NCBI GenBank assembly: GCA_020850755.1
Contig: JADZEB010000004.1
Span: 186,001-250,000 of the forward strand
Source of the DNA: Alphaproteobacteria bacterium
Lineage (GTDB): Bacteria; Pseudomonadota; Alphaproteobacteria; Acetobacterales; Acetobacteraceae
Direction: 5' to 3'
DNA length: 64,000 nt
Shown: positions 9,351-18,514 of the stretch, piece after piece
Layout: each line of letters begins with the position of its first letter
Position numbering within the stretch: the stretch's first letter is position 1
Position numbers and translations under genes: made by a program
The notes under the pieces: generated by a model
Seen by the model: the letters and a program-made list of their open reading frames with translations, nothing else
Databases searched by the model: none
What the model was told of the DNA's origin: nothing

Positions 9351-10526
9351 CTAGAGGCCGAGCAGGCGCACCGTGTGGCGCGCGATCATGCGCTCCTCGT
9401 CCGTCGGGATCACATAGACGCGCACCGCGCTGCCCGGCGCGTGGATCGCCTGTGCATTGGCCTCGTTCGCGGCGGCATCGAGCCCGACGCCGAAGCAGGT
9501 CGCATGCGCGCAGGCCTTGGCCCGCACCGCCGGCGCGTGCTCGCCGATGCCGGCGGTGAACACGAGCGCATCAAGCCCGCCGAGTGCCGCCACCAGCGAG
9601 CCGATCTCGCGCGCGATGCGATAGCAGTAGAACTCCACCGCCTCGGCTGCCTCCGGCCGGTCAGAGGCGAGCAGGTCGCGCATGTCGGCCGACACGCCGG
9701 AGAGGCCGAGCAGCCCCGAGCGCTTGTAGAGCAAATCAGAAAGCGCCCCGGTATCCAGCCCCTCCGTCTCCATCAGGTGCAGGAGCACGCCGGGATCGAT
9801 CGCGCCGGTGCGCGTGCCCATCGGCAGCCCGTCCAGCGCGGTGAAGCCCATGGTGGTGGCAACACTCTGTCCCGCCCGCATCGCGCACATCGACGAGCCC
9901 GCGCCGAGATGGCAGACGATCGCACGCCCGTCCGCGGCGGCGGGGTCGATCGCGGCCAGAGCCTGGGCGATGTATTCATAGGACAGGCCATGGAACCCGT
10001 AACGGCGCACGCCGCGATCGGCATAGGCGCGCGGCAGCGCGAACAGGGTGGCAAGCCGCGGCTGCCCGGCATGGAAGCCGGTGTCAAAGCACGCGACCGC
10101 AGGCAGGGCCGGGTCGGCCGCGATCATCGCGCGCACGGCGGCAAGGTTGTGCGGCTGGTGCAGGGGCGCGAGCGGCACCAGCGCCTCCAGTTCGGCCAGG
10201 ATAGCGGCATCGATGCGCACCGGCGCCGCATAGCGCGTGCCGCCATGGACGATGCGATGACCGACCGCGACCGGGCGCGGCAACTCGGCGCGCGTCTGCA
10301 TCCAGGCCAGCAGCGCCGCCAGACCGCCGGCATGATCCGCGCTCGGCAAGTCCCGGTCGATCAGCTTCGCACCCGAGGGCGAGCGCGCGGCGATATGCGC
10401 CTGCGCCCCGGCGCCGCCGCCGAGACGGTCGATCAGGCCGGAGAGAAGCCGCGCCTCGCCTGCGAGCAGTGCGAACTTCAGGCTGGAGGACCCGGCATTG
10501 AGGACCAGGATCGGCGCATCCGGCAT
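9351..10526 (-). CDS. ackA: Acetate kinase
   Basis: This 391-residue enzyme interconverts acetyl phosphate and acetate with ADP/ATP in the cytoplasm. Motifs include the N-terminal phosphate-binding LVLNAGSSSLKFAL, VGHRIVHGG, the catalytic-Asp segment CFDTGFH, the second phosphate loop CHLGAGSSMCAM, TMGFTALDGLPMGTRTG, and the C-terminal FTAGIGEHAP. The second loop reads HLGAGSS where most acetate kinases have HLGNGAS, a mild departure; a propionate or butyrate preference cannot be excluded. It follows pta by 14 bp in the same direction, giving a pta-ackA operon for acetyl-CoA overflow or acetate assimilation. Confidence 0.95.
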   Translation of the reverse strand: MPDAPILVLNAGSSSLKFALLAGEARLLSGLIDRLGGGAGAQAHIAARSPSGAKLIDRDLPSADHAGGLAALLAWMQTRAELPRPVAVGHRIVHGGTRYAAPVRIDAAILAELEALVPLAPLHQPHNLAAVRAMIAADPALPAVACFDTGFHAGQPRLATLFALPRAYADRGVRRYGFHGLSYEYIAQALAAIDPAAADGRAIVCHLGAGSSMCAMRAGQSVATTMGFTALDGLPMGTRTGAIDPGVLLHLMETEGLDTGALSDLLYKRSGLLGLSGVSADMRDLLASDRPEAAEAVEFYCYRIAREIGSLVAALGGLDALVFTAGIGEHAPAVRAKACAHATCFGVGLDAAANEANAQAIHAPGSAVRVYVIPTDEERMIARHTVRLLGL

Positions 10527-10540
10527 GGCGGCGGCCCGCG

Positions 10541-11527
10541 TCAGTTTGCGGCAGCCGCAGCCGCGATCCGTCGCAGCCGCGCGCGCGCGACCAGCAGCGC
10601 CACCGCTGCCGACGCCAGCCGCGCCTCGGTCGGGTCAGAGCGGCTGGTGAGCACGATCGGCACGCGCGCACCCATCACCACCCCCGCACCGCGCGCATTG
10701 GCGAAATAGGCAAGCTGCTTGGCCAGCATGTTGCCGGCTTCCAGATCCGGCACAACCAGGATATCGGCCTGCCCCGCCACGGCCGAACGAATGCCCTTGG
10801 CCTTGGCCGATTCCGGCGAGATCGCGTTGTCGAAGGCCAGCGGCCCGTCGACCACGCAGCCGGTGATCTGGCCGCGATCGGCCATCTTGCACAGCGCCGC
10901 CGCATCGATGGTCGAAGGCAATTTGGGGCTGACCGTCTCCACCGCCGACAAGATCGCGACCTTGGGCAGCGCAATGCCGATCGCCTGCGCCACCTCGACC
11001 GCGTTCTGCACGATGTCGGCCTTCTCCTCGAGCGTGGGCGTAATGTTCACGGCGGCATCGGTGATCAGCAGCAGGCGCGCATAGGCCGGCACGTCCATCA
11101 CGAACACGTGGCTGATGCGTCGCGCCGTGCGCAGCCCGGTATCGCGGGCGACAATGGCGGCCATCAGTTCGTCCGTGTGCAGGCTGCCTTTCATCAGCGC
11201 CTCGACCTGACCCGCGCGCGCCATCGCCACCGCAGCGTCGGCGGCGGCGTGGCTATGCTCGGTGCCGATGCGCTCGATGCCGGAGAGATCGGCGGAGATG
11301 GCCGCGGCGGCGGCGTCGATCTTGCGCGCGGGCCCGACCAGCACGGGCACGATCAGGCCGGCATCGCGCGCCTCCAGCGCGCCGCCCAAGGCAGCGGCAT
11401 CAGCCGGATGCACGATAGCGCAGCGCAATGGTTCTGCGCCCCGGCACGCGGCCAGCACCGGGGCGAAGCCGTTGCCGACCTCGGGCGGTCGGGCTGCATG
11501 CTGGGACAACGCGATCAGACCGTTCAC
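10541..11527 (-). CDS. pta: Phosphate acetyltransferase (short Pta/Ptb-type)
   Basis: This 328-residue phosphate acyltransferase is of the short type, consisting of the catalytic domain only, without the DRTGG/BioD-like N-terminal extension of enterobacterial Pta. Recognisable stretches are MKGSLHTDELM, RRISHVFVMDVP, LLITDAAVNITP and NMLAKQLAYFANA, as in phosphotransacetylases and phosphotransbutyrylases. The start is GTG at 11527 with GGAT upstream. It transfers the acyl group between CoA and phosphate, feeding AckA downstream. Some relatives are annotated as bifunctional enoyl-CoA hydratase/Pta, but no crotonase or MaoC domain is present here. The upstream gap (11528-11728) is divergent with an amidase gene. 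Confidence 0.92.
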   Translation of the reverse strand: MNGLIALSQHAARPPEVGNGFAPVLAACRGAEPLRCAIVHPADAAALGGALEARDAGLIVPVLVGPARKIDAAAAAISADLSGIERIGTEHSHAAADAAVAMARAGQVEALMKGSLHTDELMAAIVARDTGLRTARRISHVFVMDVPAYARLLLITDAAVNITPTLEEKADIVQNAVEVAQAIGIALPKVAILSAVETVSPKLPSTIDAAALCKMADRGQITGCVVDGPLAFDNAISPESAKAKGIRSAVAGQADILVVPDLEAGNMLAKQLAYFANARGAGVVMGARVPIVLTSRSDPTEARLASAAVALLVARARLRRIAAAAAAN

Positions 11528-11728
11528 GGGATAATCCTATGCAAGATAACGGCACATGGCTGGCTCGGCAGGGTCCTGCCGGCATCTAAGCCCGATGTCT
11601 CAGCCGGAGGCAATGTCGATGGCATGACAGCGCCGCGATGCAAGCCCCGCTTGGCGCCGCCGCAGCCGGTCTGCCATGCTGCGTGCGCAAGCTCTACGCC
11701 GGCCGAACCGCTCGCCAGGACCATGCCC

Positions 11729-13129
11729 ATGACCAGCACCGACCCGTCCCTGATGTCGGCAGAAGACCTGCTCGCAGCCTATCACCGCCGCGCCCTTTCC
11801 CCGGTCGAGGCGATCACGGCGGTGTTCGCGCGCATCGGCCGGCTCAACCCGCGCCTGAACGCCTTCGCCGTGCTTGATGAAGCCGGCGCGATGGAGGCCG
11901 CGCGTGCGTCCGAGGCCCGCTGGCGCGCGGGCCGGCCGCTCGGGCTGCTGGACGGGGTGCCGACCACAGTCAAGGACCTGATGAATCTGCGCGGCTTCCC
12001 CACCCGGCGGGGCTCGAAGGCATCCGATCCGGCGCCCGCGAGCGAGGACGCCCCGGCGGTAACCGGCCTCAAGGCGGAAGGCGCGATCATCATCGGCAAG
12101 ACCACCACCACCGAGTTCGGCTGGAAGACACCCTCTGACTGCCCGCTGCACGGCACCACCGGCAATCCCTGGCATGCCAGTGTCACCGCCGGGGGGAGTT
12201 CTGCGGGTGCGGGGGCTGCCGCGGCTGCCGGCTTGGGCGCGTTGCACACGGGCACGGATGCCGGCGGCTCGATCCGCATCCCGGCCTCCTTTTGCGGGCT
12301 GGTGGGGCTCAAGCCGACCTTCGGGCGGGTGCCGCAATGGCCAACCTCGGCCTTCGCCAACGTGTCCCATGCCGGGCCGATCACCCGCACGGTGCGCGAC
12401 GCAGCGCTGATGCTATCGGCCATGGCGCGCTACGACGCCCGCGACCCCTACTGCCTCCCCGACCAGCCGACCGACTGGCGCGGCGCCATCGAAGACGGCA
12501 TCGCCGGCCTGCGCGTGGCCTTCACGGCACGGCTCGGCTTCGATCTCGATATCGACCCCGAGGTGCGGGCGCTGTTCGCGCGCGCGGTCGCGCGCTTCGC
12601 AGACGCGCTCGGCTGTGTGGTCGAGGAAGCGGCCCCGGTCATCCCGGACGGACGCCAGGTGTTCACCCGCATGTGGGCCGGCGGCCTGGCCAAGCTGGTG
12701 GCCTCGCTTGGGCCCGAGCGGGCGGCGCTGCTCGACCCTGGCCTCCGGCGGGTGGCGGCCGAGGCCCAGGGCATGACCGCGATCGAACTGATGACTGCCG
12801 AGGCGATGCGCCTGGAAACAGGTCATGCACTGAACCTCTTCCACCAGCGCTTCGACCTGCTGCTCACGCCGACCGTGCCGGTGCCACCTTTCCCGATCGA
12901 TCGCGAGTTCCCGGACCCTGCCAAGGCCCTGTGGACGGAGTGGGCACCGCTGACCTTCACCTTCAACCTATCGCGCGGCCCGGCGGTCACGGTACCCTGC
13001 GGCAGAACGGCGGCGGGACTGCCGATCGGATTGCAGATCGCGGCACCGATCTATCGTGACGAGCTGGTGCTGCGCGCTGCGCGGGCGTTCGAGCGCGTGG
13101 CGCCCTGGCCGACCGTCGCGCCGCACTAG
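11729..13129 (+). CDS. Amidase signature family amidohydrolase
   Basis: This is a 466-residue serine amidase. The Ser-cisSer-Lys triad is visible: Lys82 in TTVKDLMNLRG, the cis-Ser at 157 in AGGSSAGAGAA and the nucleophile Ser181 in TDAGGSIRIPASFCG. The overall length and C-terminal GLPIGLQIAAP fit the family. The chosen ATG at 11729 lies 8 bp after an AGGA; an ATG two codons earlier is possible but too close to the ribosome site. Substrates of this family range from simple amides to Glu-tRNA. No gatB or gatC partner is nearby, so a catabolic amidase is more likely than GatA. It has its own upstream region, divergent from pta. Confidence 0.92.
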   Translation: MTSTDPSLMSAEDLLAAYHRRALSPVEAITAVFARIGRLNPRLNAFAVLDEAGAMEAARASEARWRAGRPLGLLDGVPTTVKDLMNLRGFPTRRGSKASDPAPASEDAPAVTGLKAEGAIIIGKTTTTEFGWKTPSDCPLHGTTGNPWHASVTAGGSSAGAGAAAAAGLGALHTGTDAGGSIRIPASFCGLVGLKPTFGRVPQWPTSAFANVSHAGPITRTVRDAALMLSAMARYDARDPYCLPDQPTDWRGAIEDGIAGLRVAFTARLGFDLDIDPEVRALFARAVARFADALGCVVEEAAPVIPDGRQVFTRMWAGGLAKLVASLGPERAALLDPGLRRVAAEAQGMTAIELMTAEAMRLETGHALNLFHQRFDLLLTPTVPVPPFPIDREFPDPAKALWTEWAPLTFTFNLSRGPAVTVPCGRTAAGLPIGLQIAAPIYRDELVLRAARAFERVAPWPTVAPH

Positions 13130-13243
13130 CAGCGTCGGGCAATGCCACCTGTCTGCTTGCGCGCATGATCTTGATTTGCGGGTCAAACCCATGCAGGACT
13201 GCGCTCCGGCCTAGCGGGCCAGCATTCACGGGATGACGAAACG

Positions 13244-14098
13244 ATGCCGCCAGCCATTGCCCGTTCCGTCGCGTCGCTGCGCTCTCTGGTCGCCGGATGG
13301 CGCGCCGCCGGAGAGCGCGTGGCGCTGGTGCCCACCATGGGCGCGCTGCATCGCGGCCATATCACGCTGGTGGAAGCGGTGCGCCAGCATTGCCGGCGCG
13401 TGGTGGTGTCGATCTTCGTCAACCCGCTCCAGTTCGCGCCAGGCAGCGACTTCAATCGCTATCCGCGCAGCTTCGAGACCGACTGCCGGCAGGTCGATGC
13501 GGCCGGTGGCGATGCCGTGTTCGCGCCGTCGGTCGAGGAAATGTACCCGGCAGGCTTCGCCACCGAGGTGCGCGTTGCCGGCCTGACCGAGACCCTGTGC
13601 GGCCCGTTCCGGCCGGGCCATTTCGACGGCGTGGCAACCGTGGTGGCAAAGCTTTTCATCCAGTGCGGCTGCGACCTTGCCGCCTTCGGCGAGAAGGACT
13701 ACCAGCAGCTGCAGGTCGTGCGACGCATGGCCACCGACCTCGATCTGCCGTTGACGATCCTTGGCGTCCCGACGGTGCGAGAGCCGGATGGGCTCGCCCT
13801 CTCCTCGCGCAACGCCTATCTCTCGCCGGCCGAACGGGCGATCGCGCCCAGGCTATATGCGATCATGCAGCAGGCGGCAGCCGCGCTGGAGGCCGGCGCA
13901 ACCGCGGCCGGGGCGGAAGCGATGGCGCGCAAGGCGCTCAAGGACGCCGGTTTCAACCCGGTCGAGTATGTCGAACTGGTCGATGCCGAAAGCCTTGCCC
14001 GGCTCGATCGCCTGCGCGGGCAGGCGCGGCTTGCGGTCGCGGCCTGGCTCGGCCAGACCAGGCTGATCGACAATATCCCGGTTCCATCGGCGCGATAG
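13244..14098 (+). CDS. panC: Pantothenate synthetase
   Basis: This 284-residue enzyme condenses pantoate and beta-alanine with ATP in coenzyme A biosynthesis. Diagnostic motifs are PTMGALHRGH, VVSIFVNPLQF, FRPGHFDGVATVV, FGEKDYQQL and LALSSRNAYLSP. The length matches the family. No panB or panD lies next to it, which is not rare in alphaproteobacteria. It follows the amidase by 114 bp with no recognisable gene in between. A short tandem repeat begins at its stop codon and reaches the end of the convergent TRAP permease gene. Confidence 0.97.
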   Translation: MPPAIARSVASLRSLVAGWRAAGERVALVPTMGALHRGHITLVEAVRQHCRRVVVSIFVNPLQFAPGSDFNRYPRSFETDCRQVDAAGGDAVFAPSVEEMYPAGFATEVRVAGLTETLCGPFRPGHFDGVATVVAKLFIQCGCDLAAFGEKDYQQLQVVRRMATDLDLPLTILGVPTVREPDGLALSSRNAYLSPAERAIAPRLYAIMQQAAAALEAGATAAGAEAMARKALKDAGFNPVEYVELVDAESLARLDRLRGQARLAVAAWLGQTRLIDNIPVPSAR

Positions 14099-14138
14099 TC
14101 TGCCGCTCAGGTCTGCCGCTCAGGTCTGCTGCCGCTCA
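14098..14138. repeat. 13-bp tandem repeat, about three copies, between panC and dctM
   Basis: Two exact direct copies of GTCTGCCGCTCAG occupy 14098-14110 and 14111-14123. A third, expanded copy (GTCTGCTGCCGCTCA) covers 14124-14138 and contains the stop codon of the convergent TRAP permease gene. Read on the minus strand, the unit repeats the permease's TGA stop. It looks like a local slippage duplication. Confidence 0.85.
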
Positions 14139-15428
14139 ACCGAACACAGCGCGCGGCAGCAAGGTGGCGATGCCCGGAAAGGCTGCCAGCAACACGACGC
14201 CAAGGATCAACGCCAGCCAGAACGGCACTGCGGCACGCGCCGCCTCGCCCAGCGTCACCTCGCCGCCCGTGATGCCCACCAGTACGAACAGGTTCATGCC
14301 GACCGGCGGGGTAAGCATGCCTACCTCGATCATCAGCGTGACGACAACGCCGAGCCAGACAGGGTCGAACCCAACGCCAGTCAGCAGGGGAAATACGATC
14401 GGCAGCGTCATGATCATCATCGACAGGCCGTCGAAGAAGCAGCCCAGCACCAGATAGATCGCGATGATCACGCCCAGCAGCAGGTAGCGCGACAAGCCGA
14501 GCGCCGAGATGCCCTGGAGCAGTTGCTGCGGCAGCCCCATGATGCTGATCGACTGGGCCAATACCACCGCGCCCATGAAGACCATTGCAATGATGCCGAA
14601 GGTCCGCGCGGTCGACAGCAGGGCCGCGCCGAAGCGCGCCAGAGTCAACTCGCCCATCGTCACGCCGAGAACGAGCGCGGCGGCAACGCCCACGCCTGCG
14701 GCCTCGGTCGGGGTGGCAAGACCCGCGAACAGGCTGCCCAGCACGGCGACGATCAGCACGACCAGCGGCCAGATGCGCAAGACACCGAGCAGCGCCGCAC
14801 CAAGCGGCACGCGGTTGGCATCCTCAGGCGCGAGGGCGGGGTTGCGCAATGCCGCGACCAGGATCCACAGCATGAACATCGCCGCCATCATCAGGCCGGG
14901 CAGCACGCCGGCCATGAACAGCCGGCCGATCGAGGTGTCGGTCAGCGCGCCGTAGATCAGCAGGCTCAGGCTCGGCGGGATCAAGAGGCCGAGCGTCCCG
15001 CCCCCGGCCAGCGTGCCGACCACGGTCGCGCGGTCATAGCCGCGGCGCTTCAATTCGGGATAGGCGACCGAACCCACCGCGGCGGCAACGCTCATCGACG
15101 AGCCGGACACCGCGCCGAATATCGCGCAGACCGCGATGTTGGTGTGCAGCAGACCGCCAGGCAGACGTGCGAACAGGGGGGCCAGCGCACGATAGACCCC
15201 CTGCGACAGGCCGCTCGCCACCAGCACCTCGCCCAGCAGTATGAACATCGGCACGGCAGTGAGCGTGAACTCGTTCAGGATGTTCCAGACCGCCTGGACA
15301 CCAAGCCGTGTCGCGCCGCCGGCGAAGAAATGCAGGATGGCGAAGCCCGCCAGTCCCAGCGCCGCGCCGAGGACCGCGCCGGACAGCACCAATACCGATA
15401 CCCCGCCCCCCAAGACGGCCCAGATCAC
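14136..15428 (-). CDS. dctM: TRAP transporter large permease (DctM family)
   Basis: This 430-residue inner-membrane protein is the ion-coupled translocation subunit of a TRAP importer, predicted to have about 12 helices. Family stretches are GFAILHFFAG, LFARLPGGLLHTNIAVCAIFGAVSGSS, GLLIPPSLSLLIYGAL and GMLTPPVGMNLFVLVGI. The start is GTG at 15428, preceded by GGAGGGG. It lies 46 bp after the small permease in the minus-strand dctP-dctQ-dctM order. The stop codon sits within the 13-bp tandem repeat shared with the panC side. Confidence 0.95.
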   Translation of the reverse strand: MIWAVLGGGVSVLVLSGAVLGAALGLAGFAILHFFAGGATRLGVQAVWNILNEFTLTAVPMFILLGEVLVASGLSQGVYRALAPLFARLPGGLLHTNIAVCAIFGAVSGSSMSVAAAVGSVAYPELKRRGYDRATVVGTLAGGGTLGLLIPPSLSLLIYGALTDTSIGRLFMAGVLPGLMMAAMFMLWILVAALRNPALAPEDANRVPLGAALLGVLRIWPLVVLIVAVLGSLFAGLATPTEAAGVGVAAALVLGVTMGELTLARFGAALLSTARTFGIIAMVFMGAVVLAQSISIMGLPQQLLQGISALGLSRYLLLGVIIAIYLVLGCFFDGLSMMIMTLPIVFPLLTGVGFDPVWLGVVVTLMIEVGMLTPPVGMNLFVLVGITGGEVTLGEAARAAVPFWLALILGVVLLAAFPGIATLLPRAVFG

Positions 15429-15474
15429 GCTGCCCCTCCGCTCTCGTGGCGGCCGGTCGTGCCGGCCCGGCCGC

Positions 15475-16020
15475 TCAGATGATGGTGTTGCCCGGCACCG
15501 GCGGCGGGCGCAGCGCCTGCCAGGCGGCGATCAGCGCGATGAACGCCACCAGCCCGGCCATGCCCACCATCCACGGCCCGAGCGGCAGGCGCGCCTGTTC
15601 GCTCGCCAGGTTCAGTCGCAGCGTGAACTCGGCCAGGCCCCAGGCTTCCTTGAGAAACACCAGCGCGAAGGCCAGAAGGATGAACTGGCCCAGAACCCAG
15701 AACGCGCGCTGCGCCACGCCCCGCAGCCGCGCGCTGATCAGCGTCACACGGATATTGCCGTGCCCGGTCAGCGTCAGCGGCAGGGAAAGGAAGGTCATCG
15801 CCGCGAGGAGAAGTCCGGACAACTCCTCGGTGAACAGGAAGGGCGCGCGCACGGCATAGCGCATCACCACTGCTGCAACGACCACCGCCAGCATCGCTGC
15901 GCAGGCAGCGGCGGCCAGCGCCGCCAGCCCGCGCGCGATCAGGTGCAGGAACGCATCGATCCGCTCGGCAAGGCCGGATGGCGCGACCGGGGCCGCGCCT
16001 TGCCCCGCCGGCTCAGCCAC
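15475..16020 (-). CDS. dctQ: TRAP transporter small permease (DctQ family)
   Basis: This 181-residue membrane protein with four hydrophobic helices is the small subunit of the adjacent TRAP transporter. It contains the family's VMRYAVRAPFLFTEELSGLL segment after the first helix and a GHGNIRV loop before the third. The start is taken as GTG at 16020, whose bases overlap the stop of dctP (shared 16013-16020), a typical coupled junction. An upstream in-frame ATG would overlap dctP further and is less likely. Length and topology are normal for DctQ. Confidence 0.9.
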   Translation of the reverse strand: MAEPAGQGAAPVAPSGLAERIDAFLHLIARGLAALAAAACAAMLAVVVAAVVMRYAVRAPFLFTEELSGLLLAAMTFLSLPLTLTGHGNIRVTLISARLRGVAQRAFWVLGQFILLAFALVFLKEAWGLAEFTLRLNLASEQARLPLGPWMVGMAGLVAFIALIAAWQALRPPPVPGNTII

Positions 16021-17053
16021 CGGACAGGCCCAGGGACTGCATGATGCGCCGGCGATAGGCCGGCAGCTGCCCGCCGGTGCGCTGCGCGATGTCACCCCAG
16101 GTCTTGAGCGCCGCTTCGCGGATGGCGCGCTGGTCGGCCGCCGGGAAGTCAGGATGCCAGGTCACGCCCTGCCCGCGCAGCCGCTCGCGCGCCTGCTGCT
16201 CTTCGGCCGCGCCGGCAGCGAAGTTCGACGATGGCTTCAGCATCGACTCCTCGACGCTCGTGCGGATCACCTGCTGCAGATCGGCCGGCAGGGCACGCCA
16301 GCGCGCCTGGTTCGCCATCACCACATAGGGTGTGGGCGGGAACGGGAAGCCGACATAGCTGCCATGCTTCGCCACCTCCTGCAGCGAGATGGTGTGCGCG
16401 ATCCGCGCCGGATAGAGCGCGCAATCCACGACGCCGGTCTGCATCGCGGTGTAGAGTTCCTGCTGTGGGACGATCTGTGCGGCCACGCCGATCGCACGGA
16501 ATGTCTCGACCTGCTCGGGCGTGCCGACGCGCAGCTTGACGCGGCGCAGCTGCTCCAGGTTCGCCACCGGCTGGCGGCACAGCACCGAAGCGTCGAGCAG
16601 GCCGACATGCATGTAGCCCGCGACCTCGATGTTCCAGCGGCGCATGATGTCGGGAATGATCTCGCGCAGCGCCGGCATGGTGCGGTTCAGCTCGTCCGGC
16701 GTCGAGACGATGCCGAACACGAACAGCGAGGCGATGTCGGCCGCGTCGCGACCGAGGAAGGGCGGCCAGATGAAGCCCATCTCCGGCCGGCCGGTCTGCA
16801 TCCAGCGCAGCGCATCGGCATCGCGCAGGTTCATCGCATTGCCTTCGAACAGGTTCAGCCGGACGCGCCCGTTGCTGCGCGCGGGCAGGTCCTCCACGAA
16901 GGCGCGCACATGGCCGGATTCGACCCGCGCCGGGGCATAGGAATTGTGGAAGGTCCACTCGATGGTCTGGGCGGTCGCGGACGCGGCGGATACGCTCATC
17001 AGCGCGCCGATTCCCAGTGCCAGCAGAGATGGTCTGGCGGCGGTGAACGGCAT
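16013..17053 (-). CDS. dctP: TRAP transporter solute-binding protein (DctP family)
   Basis: This is a 346-residue periplasmic binding protein with an N-terminal signal peptide (hydrophobic segment ending ASATAQ at about residue 29). The mature part begins IEWTFHNSYAP. The conserved ligand-contact region is present as RVKLRVGTPEQVETFRAIG, followed by QELYTAMQTGVVDCAL, which is the usual DctP order. AGGAGGCCACC precedes the ATG. It heads a dctPQM operon. The ligand is probably a carboxylate, as for most DctP proteins, but cannot be named. The divergent genes encode an M24 peptidase-like protein and HyuB. Confidence 0.94.
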   Translation of the reverse strand: MPFTAARPSLLALGIGALMSVSAASATAQTIEWTFHNSYAPARVESGHVRAFVEDLPARSNGRVRLNLFEGNAMNLRDADALRWMQTGRPEMGFIWPPFLGRDAADIASLFVFGIVSTPDELNRTMPALREIIPDIMRRWNIEVAGYMHVGLLDASVLCRQPVANLEQLRRVKLRVGTPEQVETFRAIGVAAQIVPQQELYTAMQTGVVDCALYPARIAHTISLQEVAKHGSYVGFPFPPTPYVVMANQARWRALPADLQQVIRTSVEESMLKPSSNFAAGAAEEQQARERLRGQGVTWHPDFPAADQRAIREAALKTWGDIAQRTGGQLPAYRRRIMQSLGLSGG

Positions 17054-17245
17054 GGTGGCCTCCTGTCTGGCTGGTCGGGCTGGTTGGGGAAAACACAGCT
17101 CGGGGCGACCAAGCGGCCCCGGCTAGATGCGTCTAGGTAAGCGTGCGCCACTCGCCTTGACAAGGCCAAGCTGAACGCGTCCCTTGGGTGGCGGGCCGCA
17201 CGCGCCTGTGCTTGCCCGCCGAAACATGCTCATCGAGACAAGCCG

Positions 17246-18505
17246 ATGCCCGGATTCCTCGACCGCGATCGCGCCTGCCGGCTGATGGCCGAGGACGCCC
17301 TCGATGCCCTGCTGCTTGCCGGGCCGGAGGCATTTTCCTACGCGCTCGGCGCCGGCCCCGGGGTTGCCGCGGGCTGGCGGCGCCTCGGCAGCGGAATCGT
17401 CGTGGTGCCGTCCGATCCGGCGGTGCCGATGGCAGCGGTGGTGTGCGACCTGTTCGCCGACATGATCCGCGAGGCATCGGGGCTGGCCGACCTGCGCAGC
17501 CACCCGATCTGGCCGGAGGCGAGCTCGGTGCTGGACCGCCTGCCGAGCGAGGACGCCGCGGCGGCGCTGGTCGTGGCGGCCGACCGTGCCCGCGGTCGGC
17601 CCGAGGGCTTTGCCCGGCCGGCGACCTTCTCGCGCGAAGCGGCGCTCGGCCACCTCGCGGACATCGTCGCCGAGCGCGGCCTGGCGCGCGCCAGGGTCGG
17701 CGTCGATCTCGAATCCGTTCCGGCCAGCGATCTGCCGGCATTGCAGGCGGCTCTGCCGGGCTGCGTCCTGGTCGATGCGAGCCTCCTGCTCGCGCGGCTG
17801 CGGGCAGTGAAGGCGGCGGGCGAGATCGCGCGGCTGCGCGCGGCCGCCAGGATCACCGAAGCTGCTCTCGGCCGCCTGCTGGCCCAGGCGCGCGCGGGCC
17901 AGACCCGTGCCGCGCTGGGTCGTCTGTTTCGCGATCTGGTCGAGCAGGAGGTCGCCGCGCGCAAGGAGGTACTGCCCACGACCTCGTGGGAGTATGTCGG
18001 CTTCGGCGCGAGCCCGTGGAGCAGCGCCGGCACGCTTGCCCCGGGCGATGTGCTGAAATGCGATGTCGGCGCCGTGGTGGGCGGCTACTCCGCCGACCTC
18101 GCCCGCACCGTCAGCATCGGCGCGCCCTCGCGCCACGCGCGCGAGGTGCATGCCGCCCTGCTCGACGGCTTCCGCGCGGGCCGTGCCCTGTTCGGACCGG
18201 GCAGGCGCCTGTCCGAGATCCATGCCGCCGCGCAGTCGGCCGTGCGCGCGCATGGCTTCGCAACCTACAGCCGCGGCCATTTCGGCCACGGGCTCGGCGC
18301 CTCGATCTGGTCGGAGGAATGGCCCTACATCGCCGCGCAATCGGTCGACGTGCTGGCCGAGCCCGGCATGGTGCTGGCCTTCGAACTCCCTTATTACATC
18401 GACGGAATCGGCGGCTTCATCATCGAGGACATGATGCTGATCACCGAGACGGGGACGGAGTGCCTTACCCCCGCCCTGCCGCACGATTTCGCCGCGATCG
18501 GATAG
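17246..18505 (+). CDS. M24 family metallopeptidase (Xaa-Pro aminopeptidase-like)
   Basis: This 419-residue pita-bread-fold protein has a creatinase-like N-terminal domain. All five metal ligands of M24 are visible: Asp273 in KCDVGAVV, Asp284 in GYSADLARTV, His348 in GHFGHGLG, Glu380 in AFELPYY and Glu394 in FIIEDMM. It should therefore be competent, either as an X-Pro aminopeptidase or as a creatinase/ectoine-hydrolase-type C-N hydrolase, since this fold serves several roles. It is followed after 9 bp by a HyuB-type gene in the same direction and is divergent from a TRAP operon. Together they suggest import and hydrolysis of a proline-like or cyclic amide compound; this is inference. The 192 bp upstream hold no gene that I can see. 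Confidence 0.9.
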   Translation: MPGFLDRDRACRLMAEDALDALLLAGPEAFSYALGAGPGVAAGWRRLGSGIVVVPSDPAVPMAAVVCDLFADMIREASGLADLRSHPIWPEASSVLDRLPSEDAAAALVVAADRARGRPEGFARPATFSREAALGHLADIVAERGLARARVGVDLESVPASDLPALQAALPGCVLVDASLLLARLRAVKAAGEIARLRAAARITEAALGRLLAQARAGQTRAALGRLFRDLVEQEVAARKEVLPTTSWEYVGFGASPWSSAGTLAPGDVLKCDVGAVVGGYSADLARTVSIGAPSRHAREVHAALLDGFRAGRALFGPGRRLSEIHAAAQSAVRAHGFATYSRGHFGHGLGASIWSEEWPYIAAQSVDVLAEPGMVLAFELPYYIDGIGGFIIEDMMLITETGTECLTPALPHDFAAIG

Positions 18506-18514
18506 GCTCCGCGC

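Noticed and set aside
11729-13129. Calling the amidase GatA
   Set aside because: No gatB/gatC nearby and the amidase-signature motifs are shared by many catabolic amidases.
17157-17185. TTGACA at 17157-17162 as a -35 box for the M24 gene
   Set aside because: No acceptable -10 hexamer lies 16-18 bp downstream (TCCCTT is a poor match), so the hexamer alone is not enough.
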